Shown: positions 7,949 to 14,652, counted from the first letter of the stretch. The stretch is DNA of 35,066 nucleotides from Acidobacteriota bacterium (GCA_016192845.1 JACPTI010000033.1:1-35066); one strand, 5' to 3'. The notes: a model not told the origin generated them from the sequence alone. Numbers and translations: made by a program.

Positions 7949-9067
7949 TTACCGGCCGATGTCTCCGTCGCTGTCGCCTCCGGTGGCGTTGTCCTGCAGT
8001 TCCGGATTCGGGCCCTTCCCTTGGCGGTAGAGGCGCTCGGCCGCGCGCGTGTTCGCGAGCATCCCGAGCAGGCCGTAATTGCCTTCGTGGCACGTCGACT
8101 CGTAGGCCTGGTTCAGCCGATCGGGCGTCCGCTCCCACGGCACCTCGAAGGTCCAGGGGCGAGTCCAGGTGATGGAATCTTCGACGGTGACGCGGTACAT
8201 GATCCGCGTGTCGGAGACGCGCGTGAGCCGCTCGATGAGGTGCAGGTTCTCGCGCGACCCGCGGAACTCCATCTTCTGCGTGAAGTTCGTCGTGTCGACG
8301 ACGAGCGTGCTGCCCTCCCAGCGCCCGCGGGAGTCGCCCTGCAGCAGGCGGATCTTCGACGGCAGATGCGGCGACCCGTCGACCGGGATCGTGCGGACGA
8401 ACCCCTGTCCCTGTCCCGAGTCGTGGTAGATGCCGACCACGCCGCGCGACTGCACGATCCGGTAGCTCGCGCCCAGGTTCGGCATCGTCGCGCCGAAGCA
8501 GCGCTCGGTGTTCTGGCGATCCTCCGGGCCGTCGGCGCGGTTCATCCGCGCGATGTTGTAGTACGGCGGCGGCTCTTTGCGGCGCGGCGAGATCGGGCCC
8601 GGGCGCCCGCCCGAGGTCCCCTGCAGCAGCGCCTGGAGGTACTCCTGCATCGCGGCCACGCGCGCGCGAGCCTCGGGCGTCATCGGCGGCACCTTTCCGT
8701 CCGGCGGATCGACGATGAGCGAGGTCCGGCGGTCGGCGAGCGTGCGCGGCGGCGCCAGCCAGTGCTGGTTGTACGCCTGCGCGACGTCGCGCTCGGTGCC
8801 GCGCAGCGACCGATCGTCGCGGCCGGGGCGCGAGGCGACGTCGTTCTCGATCGCCTCGGCCTCCTCCGGCGTCAGCACCGGCTTGTTGGCGAACTTGGCC
8901 GGCCGCTCGAGCGGCGTGAGCGTCTCGCCGGTCCAGACGCCCTGCAGGTCCGGCTCGCCCCACGGCGTCTTCGGCGGCGTATACGTGTTCTGCGCGGCGA
9001 GGACGATCACCGACAGCACCAGAGACGCGACGGTCGTCAGAATCAGCGCAACGGTGCGGAACCTCAT
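7949..9067 (-). CDS. secreted D(L)xGxW...GRWEG family protein, operon leader
   Basis: A 372-residue exported protein of an uncharacterised family that I recognise as common in Acidobacteriota. Signal peptide residues 1-25 (MRFRTVALILTT...). Family signs: GEPDLQGVWTG near residue 41, ERCFGATMPN around 190, an RIVQS strand, then GRWEGSTLVVDTTNF around 248, ERLTR and W-rich strands (WTRPWTFEVPWER). A Cys sits in ESTCHEG near the C terminus. Met 9067 is chosen over the track start six residues earlier because GGAGGGTG precedes it. A consensus sigma-70 promoter lies at 9089-9117. It heads an operon with two DUF6644-like membrane genes. Two other members of this family are at 9172 and 13333. No reaction is known. 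Confidence 0.85.
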   Translation of the reverse strand: MRFRTVALILTTVASLVLSVIVLAAQNTYTPPKTPWGEPDLQGVWTGETLTPLERPAKFANKPVLTPEEAEAIENDVASRPGRDDRSLRGTERDVAQAYNQHWLAPPRTLADRRTSLIVDPPDGKVPPMTPEARARVAAMQEYLQALLQGTSGGRPGPISPRRKEPPPYYNIARMNRADGPEDRQNTERCFGATMPNLGASYRIVQSRGVVGIYHDSGQGQGFVRTIPVDGSPHLPSKIRLLQGDSRGRWEGSTLVVDTTNFTQKMEFRGSRENLHLIERLTRVSDTRIMYRVTVEDSITWTRPWTFEVPWERTPDRLNQAYESTCHEGNYGLLGMLANTRAAERLYRQGKGPNPELQDNATGGDSDGDIGR

Positions 9068-9088
9068 CCCACCCTCCAGCAGCAACGC

Positions 9089-9117
9089 ATACTAGAGAGC
9101 CGCGCTGCCGGTGTCAA
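9089..9117 (-). promoter_or_regulatory. sigma-70 type promoter of the DUF6644 operon
   Basis: Minus strand: TTGACA (9117-9112), a 17-base spacer, TAGTAT (9094-9089). Consensus -35, near-consensus -10 and ideal spacing; the predicted transcript starts about 15 bases before ATG 9067 and contains GGAGGG. Confidence 0.72.
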
Positions 9118-9171
9118 CCCGCGCGCGCGTCCGTGCTACCATCCCGGCCGCACGCGTTGGGAGACCCAATC

Positions 9172-10155
9172 ATGCGAACCACACTCACGCACCTGCTGAG
9201 CGCCGCCGCCGGAGCGCTCGTTGTCGCGGCCGCCGTGCTGCTGACCACGCAATCCGGCGCCTCGCAGAGCGCCGGCACGCCCGGACAGATCCCGCGCACG
9301 GCCGAGGGCCGGCCCGACTTCAGCGGCATCTGGCAGGCGAACTCGTCGGCGCAGTGGGATCTGCTCTCGCACCAGGCGCGCCCGACGGTGGCGCAGCGGG
9401 GCGCCTACCCCGACGTGCCGGTGCTGGCCGCGCCCGTCGTGGCGCTCGGCGCGATCGGCTGGATCCCCGCCGACCTCGGCGTTGTCGAAGGCGACGAGAT
9501 TCCGTACCAGCCCTGGGCCGCGGCCCGGCAGCGCGAGAACCTCGCCAACTGGCTCGATCGCGACCCGGAGATCCGCTGCTACCTGCCCGGCGTCCCGCGC
9601 GCGATGTACATGCCGTACAAGTTCCAGGTCATCCAGGGTCCGACCAAGATCATGATGGCGTTCGAATTCAGGAACGCCGAGCGCACGATCCACCTGGACG
9701 AGGTCGTGCAGTACCCGGGCGATGCGTTCATGGGGCACTCGGTGGGCCGCTGGGACGGTGACACGCTCGTCGTGGAGGTGTCGCGGTTCACGCCGTACAC
9801 GTGGTTCGATCGGTCCGGCAACTTCCACAGCGACGCGCTGCGCGTCACCGAGCGGTACACGCCGATGACGCGCGATGCGATCTGGTACGAGGCGCGCATC
9901 GAAGACCCGAAGGTCTTCACCCGGCCGTGGACGATCCGGCTGCCGCTCTACCGGCGCCTCGAGCCGGATGCGCGGCTCGTCCCGTACCGCTGCATGGAAA
10001 TGGCCGAGGAAACCGCCCTCGGGCACCTGCGCAGGGCACCGCTCGTCCGCCGCTGGGAAGGCAAGACGATGGTGATTGACGTGACGCGGAAGGTCCCCGC
10101 CTCGGAAGAGGAGCTGTATCAGCTCTACATCTCCGGCAATCCGCCGGAAAACTAG
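9172..10155 (+). CDS. secreted D(F)xGxW...GRWDG family protein
   Basis: A 327-residue exported protein and paralogue of the products of 7949-9067 and 13333-14151. Signal peptide about 1-32 (LLSAAAGALVVAAAVLL). Family signs: GRPDFSGIWQA near residue 47, RCYLPGVPRAMYMPYKFQV near 140 (the conserved Cys-Pro-Gly segment), GRWDGDTLVVEVSRF near 196, then RVTERYTPM and a DPKVFTRPWTIRLPLYRR strand pair. A second Cys is in YRCMEMAEET. ATG 9172 follows GGGAG; the track start at 9133 adds residues ahead of the signal peptide. It is convergent with a DUF6152 gene at 10213, separated only by a tandem repeat. TACCAT at 9137-9142 could be a -10 but has no good -35. Confidence 0.85.
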   Translation: MRTTLTHLLSAAAGALVVAAAVLLTTQSGASQSAGTPGQIPRTAEGRPDFSGIWQANSSAQWDLLSHQARPTVAQRGAYPDVPVLAAPVVALGAIGWIPADLGVVEGDEIPYQPWAAARQRENLANWLDRDPEIRCYLPGVPRAMYMPYKFQVIQGPTKIMMAFEFRNAERTIHLDEVVQYPGDAFMGHSVGRWDGDTLVVEVSRFTPYTWFDRSGNFHSDALRVTERYTPMTRDAIWYEARIEDPKVFTRPWTIRLPLYRRLEPDARLVPYRCMEMAEETALGHLRRAPLVRRWEGKTMVIDVTRKVPASEEELYQLYISGNPPEN

Positions 10156-10160
10156 CCGGC

Positions 10161-10210
10161 AGCCGGTAGGTGGTAGCCGGTAGGTGGTAGCCGGTAGGTG
10201 GTAGCCGGTA
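10161..10210. repeat. 14-bp tandem repeat between convergent genes
   Basis: Three full copies of AGCCGGTAGGTGGT (10161-10174, 10175-10188, 10189-10202) plus 8 bases of a fourth. Like the TAGGCAG arrays it begins almost at a TAG stop codon (10153-10155) and is rich in TAG trinucleotides. Confidence 0.9.
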
Positions 10211-10212
10211 GC

Positions 10213-10629
10213 CTACGGCCGTTCGACCGGCGCGCCGGTGCCGGACGAGCCGAGGAACAGCGTCCGGCCGTCGGGCAGCGTGAGGTCGCGCCCGTTGGCG
10301 CGGCGCGAGCCGTCCTTCGCCCGGTAGCCATCGACGACGATCACGGCGCCGGGGAGCAGCGCCTCCTTGGTGAAGCCGCGCCGGAAGAGCACGTTCGGCG
10401 TGCCCGCCTCGATCGCCCACTGTTCCACCTTGCCGCCGGCCACCGGCACCTCGATGTGGATCCAGACGTGCGGATTCACCCACTCCATCTTCTTCACGAC
10501 CGCCCGTTCGAACTTCACCGGCTTGTTGGCGTCGAACTCGGCGGCGAAGGAATGGTGCGCCGCAACCGGCCGGGCCGAGCAGACTAGCAGGCCGGCGGCG
10601 ACAGCCGCTCCGAGAGCTGTGTTTGTCAT
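10213..10629 (-). CDS. DUF6152 secreted protein
   Basis: A 138-residue exported protein of the DUF6152 family, function unknown. The signal peptide runs to residue 24 (SARPVAA) and the predicted mature chain begins HHSFAAEFD, so a histidine would be the N-terminal residue. VKFERAVVKKMEWVNPHVWI at about 38-57 carries the family's WVNPH motif; EQWAIEAGTPN and LLPGAVIVVDGYRAKDGS follow. An identical architecture is seen at 14207-14629. The ATG has no ribosome binding site, but TTGACA-N17-TATCCC ends 8 bases upstream, so the transcript may be leaderless. It is convergent with a GRWDG family gene and divergent from the GlcG-like gene. An N-terminal His plus NPH suggests metal binding, by analogy only. 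Confidence 0.85.
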   Translation of the reverse strand: MTNTALGAAVAAGLLVCSARPVAAHHSFAAEFDANKPVKFERAVVKKMEWVNPHVWIHIEVPVAGGKVEQWAIEAGTPNVLFRRGFTKEALLPGAVIVVDGYRAKDGSRRANGRDLTLPDGRTLFLGSSGTGAPVERP

Positions 10630-10636
10630 GGCGTTA

Positions 10637-10665
10637 GGGATACCGCCGAATCCGAAGTGTGTCAA
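10637..10665 (-). promoter_or_regulatory. promoter of DUF6152 gene, probably leaderless
   Basis: Minus strand TTGACA (10665-10660), 17-base spacer, TATCCC (10642-10637). Transcription would begin at or one base before ATG 10629, which explains the missing ribosome binding site. On the plus strand TATGAT (10668-10673) is a -10 candidate for the GlcG-like gene. Confidence 0.5.
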
Positions 10666-10716
10666 GGTATGATGCGGCCACGAACCGGCCTGGAACGCAC
10701 ACGGAAGGAGACGCCG

Positions 10717-11232
10717 ATGCGCACTCAGTTTCTGCTGTTGCTCCTCGTCCTGGTGACCGCCCCCCTGGCCACGCCGGTATCGGCAGCGCAGACGCGCGGC
10801 GAGATCAAGCTGACCAGGGATATCAAAGTCATCTCGAGCGCCGGCGCGCGGGCGCTGGCCGACGCCTGCACCGCGTGGGCCGAGCGGAACAGGACCATCG
10901 TGGCGACGGCGATCCTCGACTGGGGCGGCAACCTCGTCGAGTTCCACGCCATGGAGGGGGCCCCGGCCAACGCCATCGAGACGGCGCTGCTGAAGGCGAA
11001 GTCGGCGCTGCGCTGGCGGCGGCCGACGTCGGAGACGAACCGGCTGGTGCGGAGCGGGGAAACGCTCGCGCCCACCTTCATGGAGGACTTCCCGCAGCCG
11101 GGCGCGGTGCCGATCGTCCTCGACGGCCAGGTCATCGGCGCGATGGGCGTGTCGAGCGGCGACGGCGAAAAGTGCGCGCAGGCGGCGATCGACGAGGTCT
11201 TCAAGGGGCGGGCGACGATCGTCGGGCGGTAG
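10717..11232 (+). CDS. secreted GlcG/HbpS-type haem-binding domain protein
   Basis: A 171-residue protein of the GlcG/HbpS/DUF336 fold, whose members bind haem or act as small accessory sensors; the physiological ligand here is unknown. Residues 1-23 form a signal peptide (FLLLLLVLVTAPLATPVSA), so the protein is exported. The family pattern is clear: ALADACTAWAERN, VATAILDWGGNLVEFHAMEGA, an ALLKAKSALRWRRPTS helix, PGAVPIVLDGQVIGAMGVSSG and DGEKCAQAAIDE. ATG 10717 follows AAGGAG by 7 bases. It is divergent from the DUF6152 gene. Its TAG stop is the first three bases of the TAGGCAG array at 11230. Confidence 0.88.
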   Translation: MRTQFLLLLLVLVTAPLATPVSAAQTRGEIKLTRDIKVISSAGARALADACTAWAERNRTIVATAILDWGGNLVEFHAMEGAPANAIETALLKAKSALRWRRPTSETNRLVRSGETLAPTFMEDFPQPGAVPIVLDGQVIGAMGVSSGDGEKCAQAAIDEVFKGRATIVGR

Positions 11233-11318
11233 GCAGTAGGCAGTAGGCAGTGGGCAGTGGGCAGTTAAGCTCAGATACTGGCCTTTTCTGCCGACTGCCT
11301 ACTGCCTACTGCCTACTA
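11230..11318. repeat. inverted TAGGCAG heptamer arrays between convergent genes
   Basis: Five plus-strand units: TAGGCAG at 11230, 11237 and 11244, then two TGGGCAG variants to 11264. Three minus-strand units occupy about 11297-11317. The two arms can form a long stem with a 30-base loop. The GlcG stop codon is the first TAG of the left array; the HD gene's stop codon is a TAG inside the right array. Confidence 0.88.
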
Positions 11319-12165
11319 TTCCCAGCACGTCGGACAGGAACACGCCCAGGATCTGCGGCTCGTAGCGGCCGCGCGCGACGCCCGCACGCAGGAGGTCGGC
11401 GACCTCCTCGCGGGTCAGGCGCGCGGCCTTGTACGCCCGCTCCGGCCCCTCGGACGTGAGCGCGTCGTAGTCGTCCGCGATCGTCACGACATTGATCTCT
11501 CGGGCCCACCAGCAGCCCTGCTGCGCGCGGCGGTTCACCTCGTAGTCATGGCCGTGCCGCCGCGCCACGGTGGCGACGAACGGGCTGTTCAGCTCGTCGC
11601 GCCCGGCGTCGCGCAGGCGGTCGATCATGCACGGCCCCTTGCGGCAGTGCACGTCGCGCACGATTTCGAGGAGGTACTGCTGGCGCTGCCGCGCCTCCTC
11701 GCCCGCGTCGCCGCGCAGATTGGTCTGCCGCAGCAGCTCGATGAACGGCGCGCAGTCCTCGTGCTGCTTGCCGACGTCGTGCAGCAGCGCGGCAAGCATG
11801 AGCTCGGGGATCTCGACGCGCAGCGGCGCGATCGCGCCCGTGCCGTGCTCCTCGGCGGCCTCGGCGGCGCGCTGGTTCACGCCGAGCGCCAGCCGGCCGG
11901 CCAGCTTCATGACCCGGTAGTCGGCGCACCGGTCGCCGGAGGTCTTCGGGCCGCCGGAAAGGTCCACCCGGAAGAACGTCGCGGTCGACGGCGTTCCATC
12001 GATGACCACGCGCTGTTCACCCGCGTATCGTGAAAAGATGGCGTCGGCAAGGCGGTCGATGTCGACGTCGGTCTGGACGAAGTCCGGGTGGTCGCTCCGA
12101 CGCCGCTTCAGGACACCGCCGCTCATCTGCGAAGCGCTGTTTCGAGACTCGTACCAATCACGCAC
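11299..12165 (-). CDS. HD-domain phosphohydrolase-like protein (HD-GYP related)
   Basis: A 288-residue cytoplasmic protein. ELMLAALLHDVGKQHED near residues 118-134 is the HD metal-binding motif. The C-terminal part, INVVTIADDYDALTSEGPER followed by a helical RLTREEVADLL and a YEPQILGVFLSDVL end, resembles the tail of HD-GYP cyclic di-GMP phosphodiesterases. The canonical HHE and GYP motifs are not seen; ARRHGHDYEVNRRAQQG stands in that region, so it may not be a c-di-GMP enzyme. The first codon is GTG 12165; ATG 12126 is an alternative and neither has a clear ribosome binding site. The last residues VGSRQ and the stop are encoded by the TAGGCAG array. It follows the HELQH gene by 33 bases and may be cotranscribed. 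Confidence 0.75.
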   Translation of the reverse strand: MRDWYESRNSASQMSGGVLKRRRSDHPDFVQTDVDIDRLADAIFSRYAGEQRVVIDGTPSTATFFRVDLSGGPKTSGDRCADYRVMKLAGRLALGVNQRAAEAAEEHGTGAIAPLRVEIPELMLAALLHDVGKQHEDCAPFIELLRQTNLRGDAGEEARQRQQYLLEIVRDVHCRKGPCMIDRLRDAGRDELNSPFVATVARRHGHDYEVNRRAQQGCWWAREINVVTIADDYDALTSEGPERAYKAARLTREEVADLLRAGVARGRYEPQILGVFLSDVLGIVGSRQ

Positions 12166-12198
12166 GGGAGCGGCAGCCGGAGGGCTCCAGCTCTCCTG

Positions 12199-12936
12199 TT
12201 ACTCCAGCAGAGCTGCCGGAATCGTCAGCCGCGCGTCGCGCAGCTCCTGCGTGACGCGCCCGCCGACCTCCGTGGCTTCCTTGGTGTCGACGGCGACCCC
12301 GAGCCCGGACAGACCGTTCAGGTAGCCGATCCGCATGTACTCGCGGTAGAGCGAGGAGGAGTCGACGATCTCCGGCCGCTCGGCCACTTCCACCGCGTGC
12401 TGCAGCTCATGCCCGATCATCGCCAGTTGCTGCACGTGGGACCGCAGGGGCGTCACGCGAACCACCACGTACCGCAGACCGCCGACGACCGAGAGAAAAG
12501 TGAGACGGCCCGCGTATCCCATGACCCCGCGGGCATCGGTCTGCACATAGACGACGACGTCCGAGGCCTCGAGGCGGGACGTGAGCGCGCGCAGCGTCGG
12601 CGAGTGGTGCAGTCCCGCCTCGAAGAGGACCCGCAGTCCGGGCTCCGTGATGCGGATGCGCGGCAGATCGGGATCGAGAATCGAATCGGCGGCGGCGGAC
12701 CGCGGCGCCAGGAGCAGAGAGAACCAGCCAAGGGCTTCGCCCCGGGCTCCGCCCTTGATATCCCGTATTCGTGAGGGAGAAGATGCAAGCCCTTGGCTGG
12801 TTGGCCAGCATCTGCTTGGCGCGCTTCGCGCGCCTAGGACCGCTATACGGCTTGTCACAGCGGCTACAAAATTCTCGTTTGGAGCCGTATAGTGTATAGC
12901 GGTCCAGAGCACGGCGAGCACACGTATCAACGTCAT
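12199..12936 (-). CDS. exported HELQH (zincin-like) protein with element inserted in signal peptide
   Basis: The frame is open for 245 residues. The C-terminal 165 residues form a compact domain with AMIGHELQHAVEVAE at about 176-190, a HExxH motif of zinc metallopeptidases, followed by SSSLYREYMRIGY. The first 11 residues (MTLIRVLAVLW) and residues 72-84 (FSLLLAPRSAAAD) would together make a perfect signal peptide, but residues 12-71 between them are encoded by the 180-bp repeat element at 12724-12903. The insertion keeps the frame. The product as it stands probably cannot be exported normally, so this may be a disrupted gene, or it may use an internal start. No third zinc ligand can be named from sequence alone. 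Followed at 33 bases by the HD gene. Confidence 0.65.
   Translation of the reverse strand: MTLIRVLAVLWTAIHYTAPNENFVAAVTSRIAVLGARSAPSRCWPTSQGLASSPSRIRDIKGGARGEALGWFSLLLAPRSAAADSILDPDLPRIRITEPGLRVLFEAGLHHSPTLRALTSRLEASDVVVYVQTDARGVMGYAGRLTFLSVVGGLRYVVVRVTPLRSHVQQLAMIGHELQHAVEVAERPEIVDSSSLYREYMRIGYLNGLSGLGVAVDTKEATEVGGRVTQELRDARLTIPAALLE
12724..12905 (-). mobile_element. non-coding multi-hairpin repeat element, copy A
   Basis: Core 12788-12905 (118 bp), read on the minus strand from GGACCGCTATAC to CCAAGGGCT. It matches copy B (32364-32474) at 108 of 111 aligned positions plus a 7-bp ACTATAC insertion. It contains a GGACCGCTATA/TATAGCGGTCC stem and a GGCGCGC-GAA-GCGCGCC hairpin. In this copy a further 64 bp extends to 12724, where CCAGCCAAGGGCTT (12724-12737) pairs perfectly with AAGCCCTTGGCTGG (12787-12800). 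No transposase is present; this looks like a MITE-like or REP-like passive element. It lies inside the 5' coding part of the HELQH gene. Confidence 0.75.
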
Positions 12937-13031
12937 GAGTGCGTAGGGCCGTCACCAGCGCCGCGGCACACACGCGGCGTTCTGGGATCGCGCCAGCGTC
13001 AGATTGTGGGAACCTCGGACCGGAGCGGAGT

Positions 13032-13060
13032 CCCCGGCGCGCGGATTGTGCGCGCTGGGG
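13032..13060. repeat. palindromic repeat, G-type (imperfect)
   Basis: CCCCGGCGCGC (13032-13042), 7-base loop, GCGCGCTGGGG (13050-13060). One arm mismatch; the variable base is G on the left and C on the right, the fourth of the four possible pairs seen in the family. Confidence 0.65.
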
Positions 13061-13204
13061 TGCCCTAGTCAGGCTGCGGAAGCGGACCGGAGAACCCTAT
13101 GTGCTGTCCCCTGGAAGCTCCTGGACTACAACCGTGTAGGCACCGATGTTCCAGCCCCGCAAATAGCATAGCAGAAATCGACGAATTTCAGGTTCTTCGA
13201 GCGC

Positions 13205-13292
13205 CGATTGTTGTCGAGTGACGATTTCCGGGTTCCGAATCAATTGTCACGAATTCGGCCAATCGACTCACGAAATCGTCACTCGACAATCG
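13205..13292. repeat. large imperfect inverted repeat
   Basis: The left arm (13205-13228, beginning CGATTGTTGTCGAGTGACG) is the reverse complement of the right arm (13272-13292, GAAATCGTCACTCGACAATC and G) except for three extra bases on the left. A second stem CCGAAT/ATTCGG lies inside the loop. Unlike the other repeats it is AT-richer. It could be a cruciform, a structured RNA or the footprint of a mobile element. Confidence 0.75.
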
Positions 13293-13332
13293 TCAAAAGT
13301 CATCCATCGACGAATCGAAAATCTCCAATAGG

Positions 13333-14151
13333 TCAGCGCACGTTGCCGTGGTAGTCCTTGGTGACGCGGTCGGCGATGCCGCGGTCTTCACAGAACGCCG
13401 CCTCTTCGATCTCGGCGCTCGGCGTCAGCGTCAGCGTCCGCGGGTTCAGCTTCCAGGGCGCGACGAAGACCTCGGGGTCCTCGACGGTCACGTCCCACGT
13501 CAGCGTGTCGCCCTTCCGCGTCAGCCGTTCGGTGATCTTCGTGTTCTCGGTGTGGAACAGGCCGTTGTCGCCGAGCCAGGTGTCTTCGAGGAGCTTCCGC
13601 ACCTCGACGACGAGCGTGTCGCCCTCCCAGCGCCCCACGGAGTCGCCGAGCGAAGAGGGCTCGATGCTGGCGCGGTGCTTCCGCCCGTCGATCGGGATGA
13701 CGCGGAAGAAGTTGCCGTTCAGGTCGTCGTAGAGGATCACAATCTCGCGCGGCGTCTGGAAGATCCGCTGCGGCGGGCCGATGCGCGGAAGGCCCGGAGG
13801 GCCGCAGTGGAACGCCGGGTCGACGTTGATCTGATCGTCGGTCAGCTCCTTCACCTTCGCGAAGAACTCCGGTTTGTACCTCGGCCTGCCCGGGTCGTAC
13901 CGGTCGGGCACCGTCGGAGTGCCGGCCACCCGCACGATCGATTTGCCGACCCGCTCGGTGACCGGCCCGGCCACGCGGCGGTACCACATGCCGGAGAGAT
14001 CCGGCCGGCCGTCGGCCGTCCTCGGGGTCGGTTTGGCGGCCGCGGCCGCAACCGCGGCGTCGGTGCCCTGCGGGGCGGCTTCCGCCGACGCCATCACGAG
14101 GGCCACCGCAACAAGGGCACAGCAGATGACAGCCGTGACAGTGCGCAGCAT
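13333..14151 (-). CDS. secreted D(L)xGxW...GRWEG family protein in DUF6152 operon
   Basis: A 272-residue exported protein, third member of the family in this window and the shortest. Signal peptide about 1-25 (VICCALVAVALVMASAEA). Family signs: GRPDLSGMWYRR near 48, FHCGPPGLPRIGPPQRI near 114 with the conserved Cys-x-Pro segment, VGRWEGDTLVVEVRKL near 172, ERLTRKGDTLTWDVTVEDPE near 208, and a final AAFCEDRG Cys. ATG 14151 is preceded by AAGGAGGAG. It lies 55 bases after the DUF6152 stop on the same strand; the spacer holds a perfect palindrome at 14173-14201, which would be in the intercistronic mRNA. No enzyme activity is known for the family. Confidence 0.85.
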   Translation of the reverse strand: MLRTVTAVICCALVAVALVMASAEAAPQGTDAAVAAAAAKPTPRTADGRPDLSGMWYRRVAGPVTERVGKSIVRVAGTPTVPDRYDPGRPRYKPEFFAKVKELTDDQINVDPAFHCGPPGLPRIGPPQRIFQTPREIVILYDDLNGNFFRVIPIDGRKHRASIEPSSLGDSVGRWEGDTLVVEVRKLLEDTWLGDNGLFHTENTKITERLTRKGDTLTWDVTVEDPEVFVAPWKLNPRTLTLTPSAEIEEAAFCEDRGIADRVTKDYHGNVR

Positions 14152-14172
14152 CGGAACTCCTCCTTAAAGGCA

Positions 14173-14201
14173 CCCCAACGCGCAAAATCCGCGCGTTGGG
14201 G
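14173..14201. repeat. palindromic repeat, A-type, intercistronic
   Basis: CCCCAACGCGC (14173-14183), loop AAAATCC, GCGCGTTGGGG (14191-14201): a perfect 11-bp stem between the DUF6152 gene and the next gene of the operon, ending just before that gene's GGAGGAG. Confidence 0.85.
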
Positions 14202-14206
14202 TCCCG

Positions 14207-14629
14207 CTAGTTGGACGCGCGGGCGATCTCGCTCTCCTCCCCGAAGAGGTGGAAGAAGTGGCCTTCCGGGAACGTAATCCGCAGCAGAAATCCGGCGGTC
14301 GGGTTCTTCAGCGCGGGATACAGGTGGACGGTGACCTCCCCCGCCTTTGCCCCTTCCATGATGTCGGCCCTCGTCACGCCGGCGCGCCGCATGTGGTTGG
14401 TCGGCAGCGTCTCGACCTTCCAGGTGGTCACCGCGCCGCTCCGGTCCTTGACGTCGACGTAGATATAGATGTGGGGGTTGATCCAGTCGACCTTCGAGAC
14501 GGTCCCCTTGACGACAATCGTCCTGGCGACGTCGAAGGTGCCGGGAACGCTGTGGTGCGCCCGCGCGGGACTGGCGGCGATCGCGCCGGCGACGGCCAGC
14601 GTCACGCCGAGTCGACCTGTCAGGCTCAT
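14207..14629 (-). CDS. DUF6152 secreted protein
   Basis: A 140-residue exported protein, paralogous to the product of 10213-10629. The signal peptide ends at residue 24 (AIAASPARA), obeying the A-x-A rule and leaving HHSVPGTFDVARTI as the mature N terminus. VSKVDWINPHIYIYVDVKD at about 44-62 carries the W(I/V)NPH motif. Later, RRAGVTRADIMEG and HLYPALKNPTAGFL give the family's beta-rich half. ATG 14629 is preceded by GAGGAGG. It is cotranscribed with the GRWEG protein gene downstream and with a small broken ORF upstream (14701-14920). The strand order DUF6152 then GRWEG protein differs from the convergent arrangement of the other pair, so the association arose or was kept independently. Confidence 0.87.
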   Translation of the reverse strand: MSLTGRLGVTLAVAGAIAASPARAHHSVPGTFDVARTIVVKGTVSKVDWINPHIYIYVDVKDRSGAVTTWKVETLPTNHMRRAGVTRADIMEGAKAGEVTVHLYPALKNPTAGFLLRITFPEGHFFHLFGEESEIARASN

Positions 14630-14652
14630 AGCCAACCTCCTCAAGGCGGTGC

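Larger units (their letters stand above)
12937..13332. other. intergenic region with palindrome and large inverted repeat
   Basis: No gene is supported. It contains the G-type palindrome at 13032-13060, a short CTACA/TGTAG stem near 13128-13141, and a large inverted repeat at 13205-13292 with noticeably lower GC content than its surroundings. Confidence 0.6.

Noticed and set aside
6741..9199. Long frames of 740 and 670 codons on both strands over the DUF6644 operon
   Set aside because: Low-complexity Arg/Ala/Gly/His translations without motifs, overlapping three well-supported genes.
12407..12973. Frames in both element copies that encode a shared peptide (LLGALRAPRTAIRLVTA)
   Set aside because: The shared peptide follows from the near-identical DNA of the two copies; frame context differs and no start or ribosome binding site is common to both.
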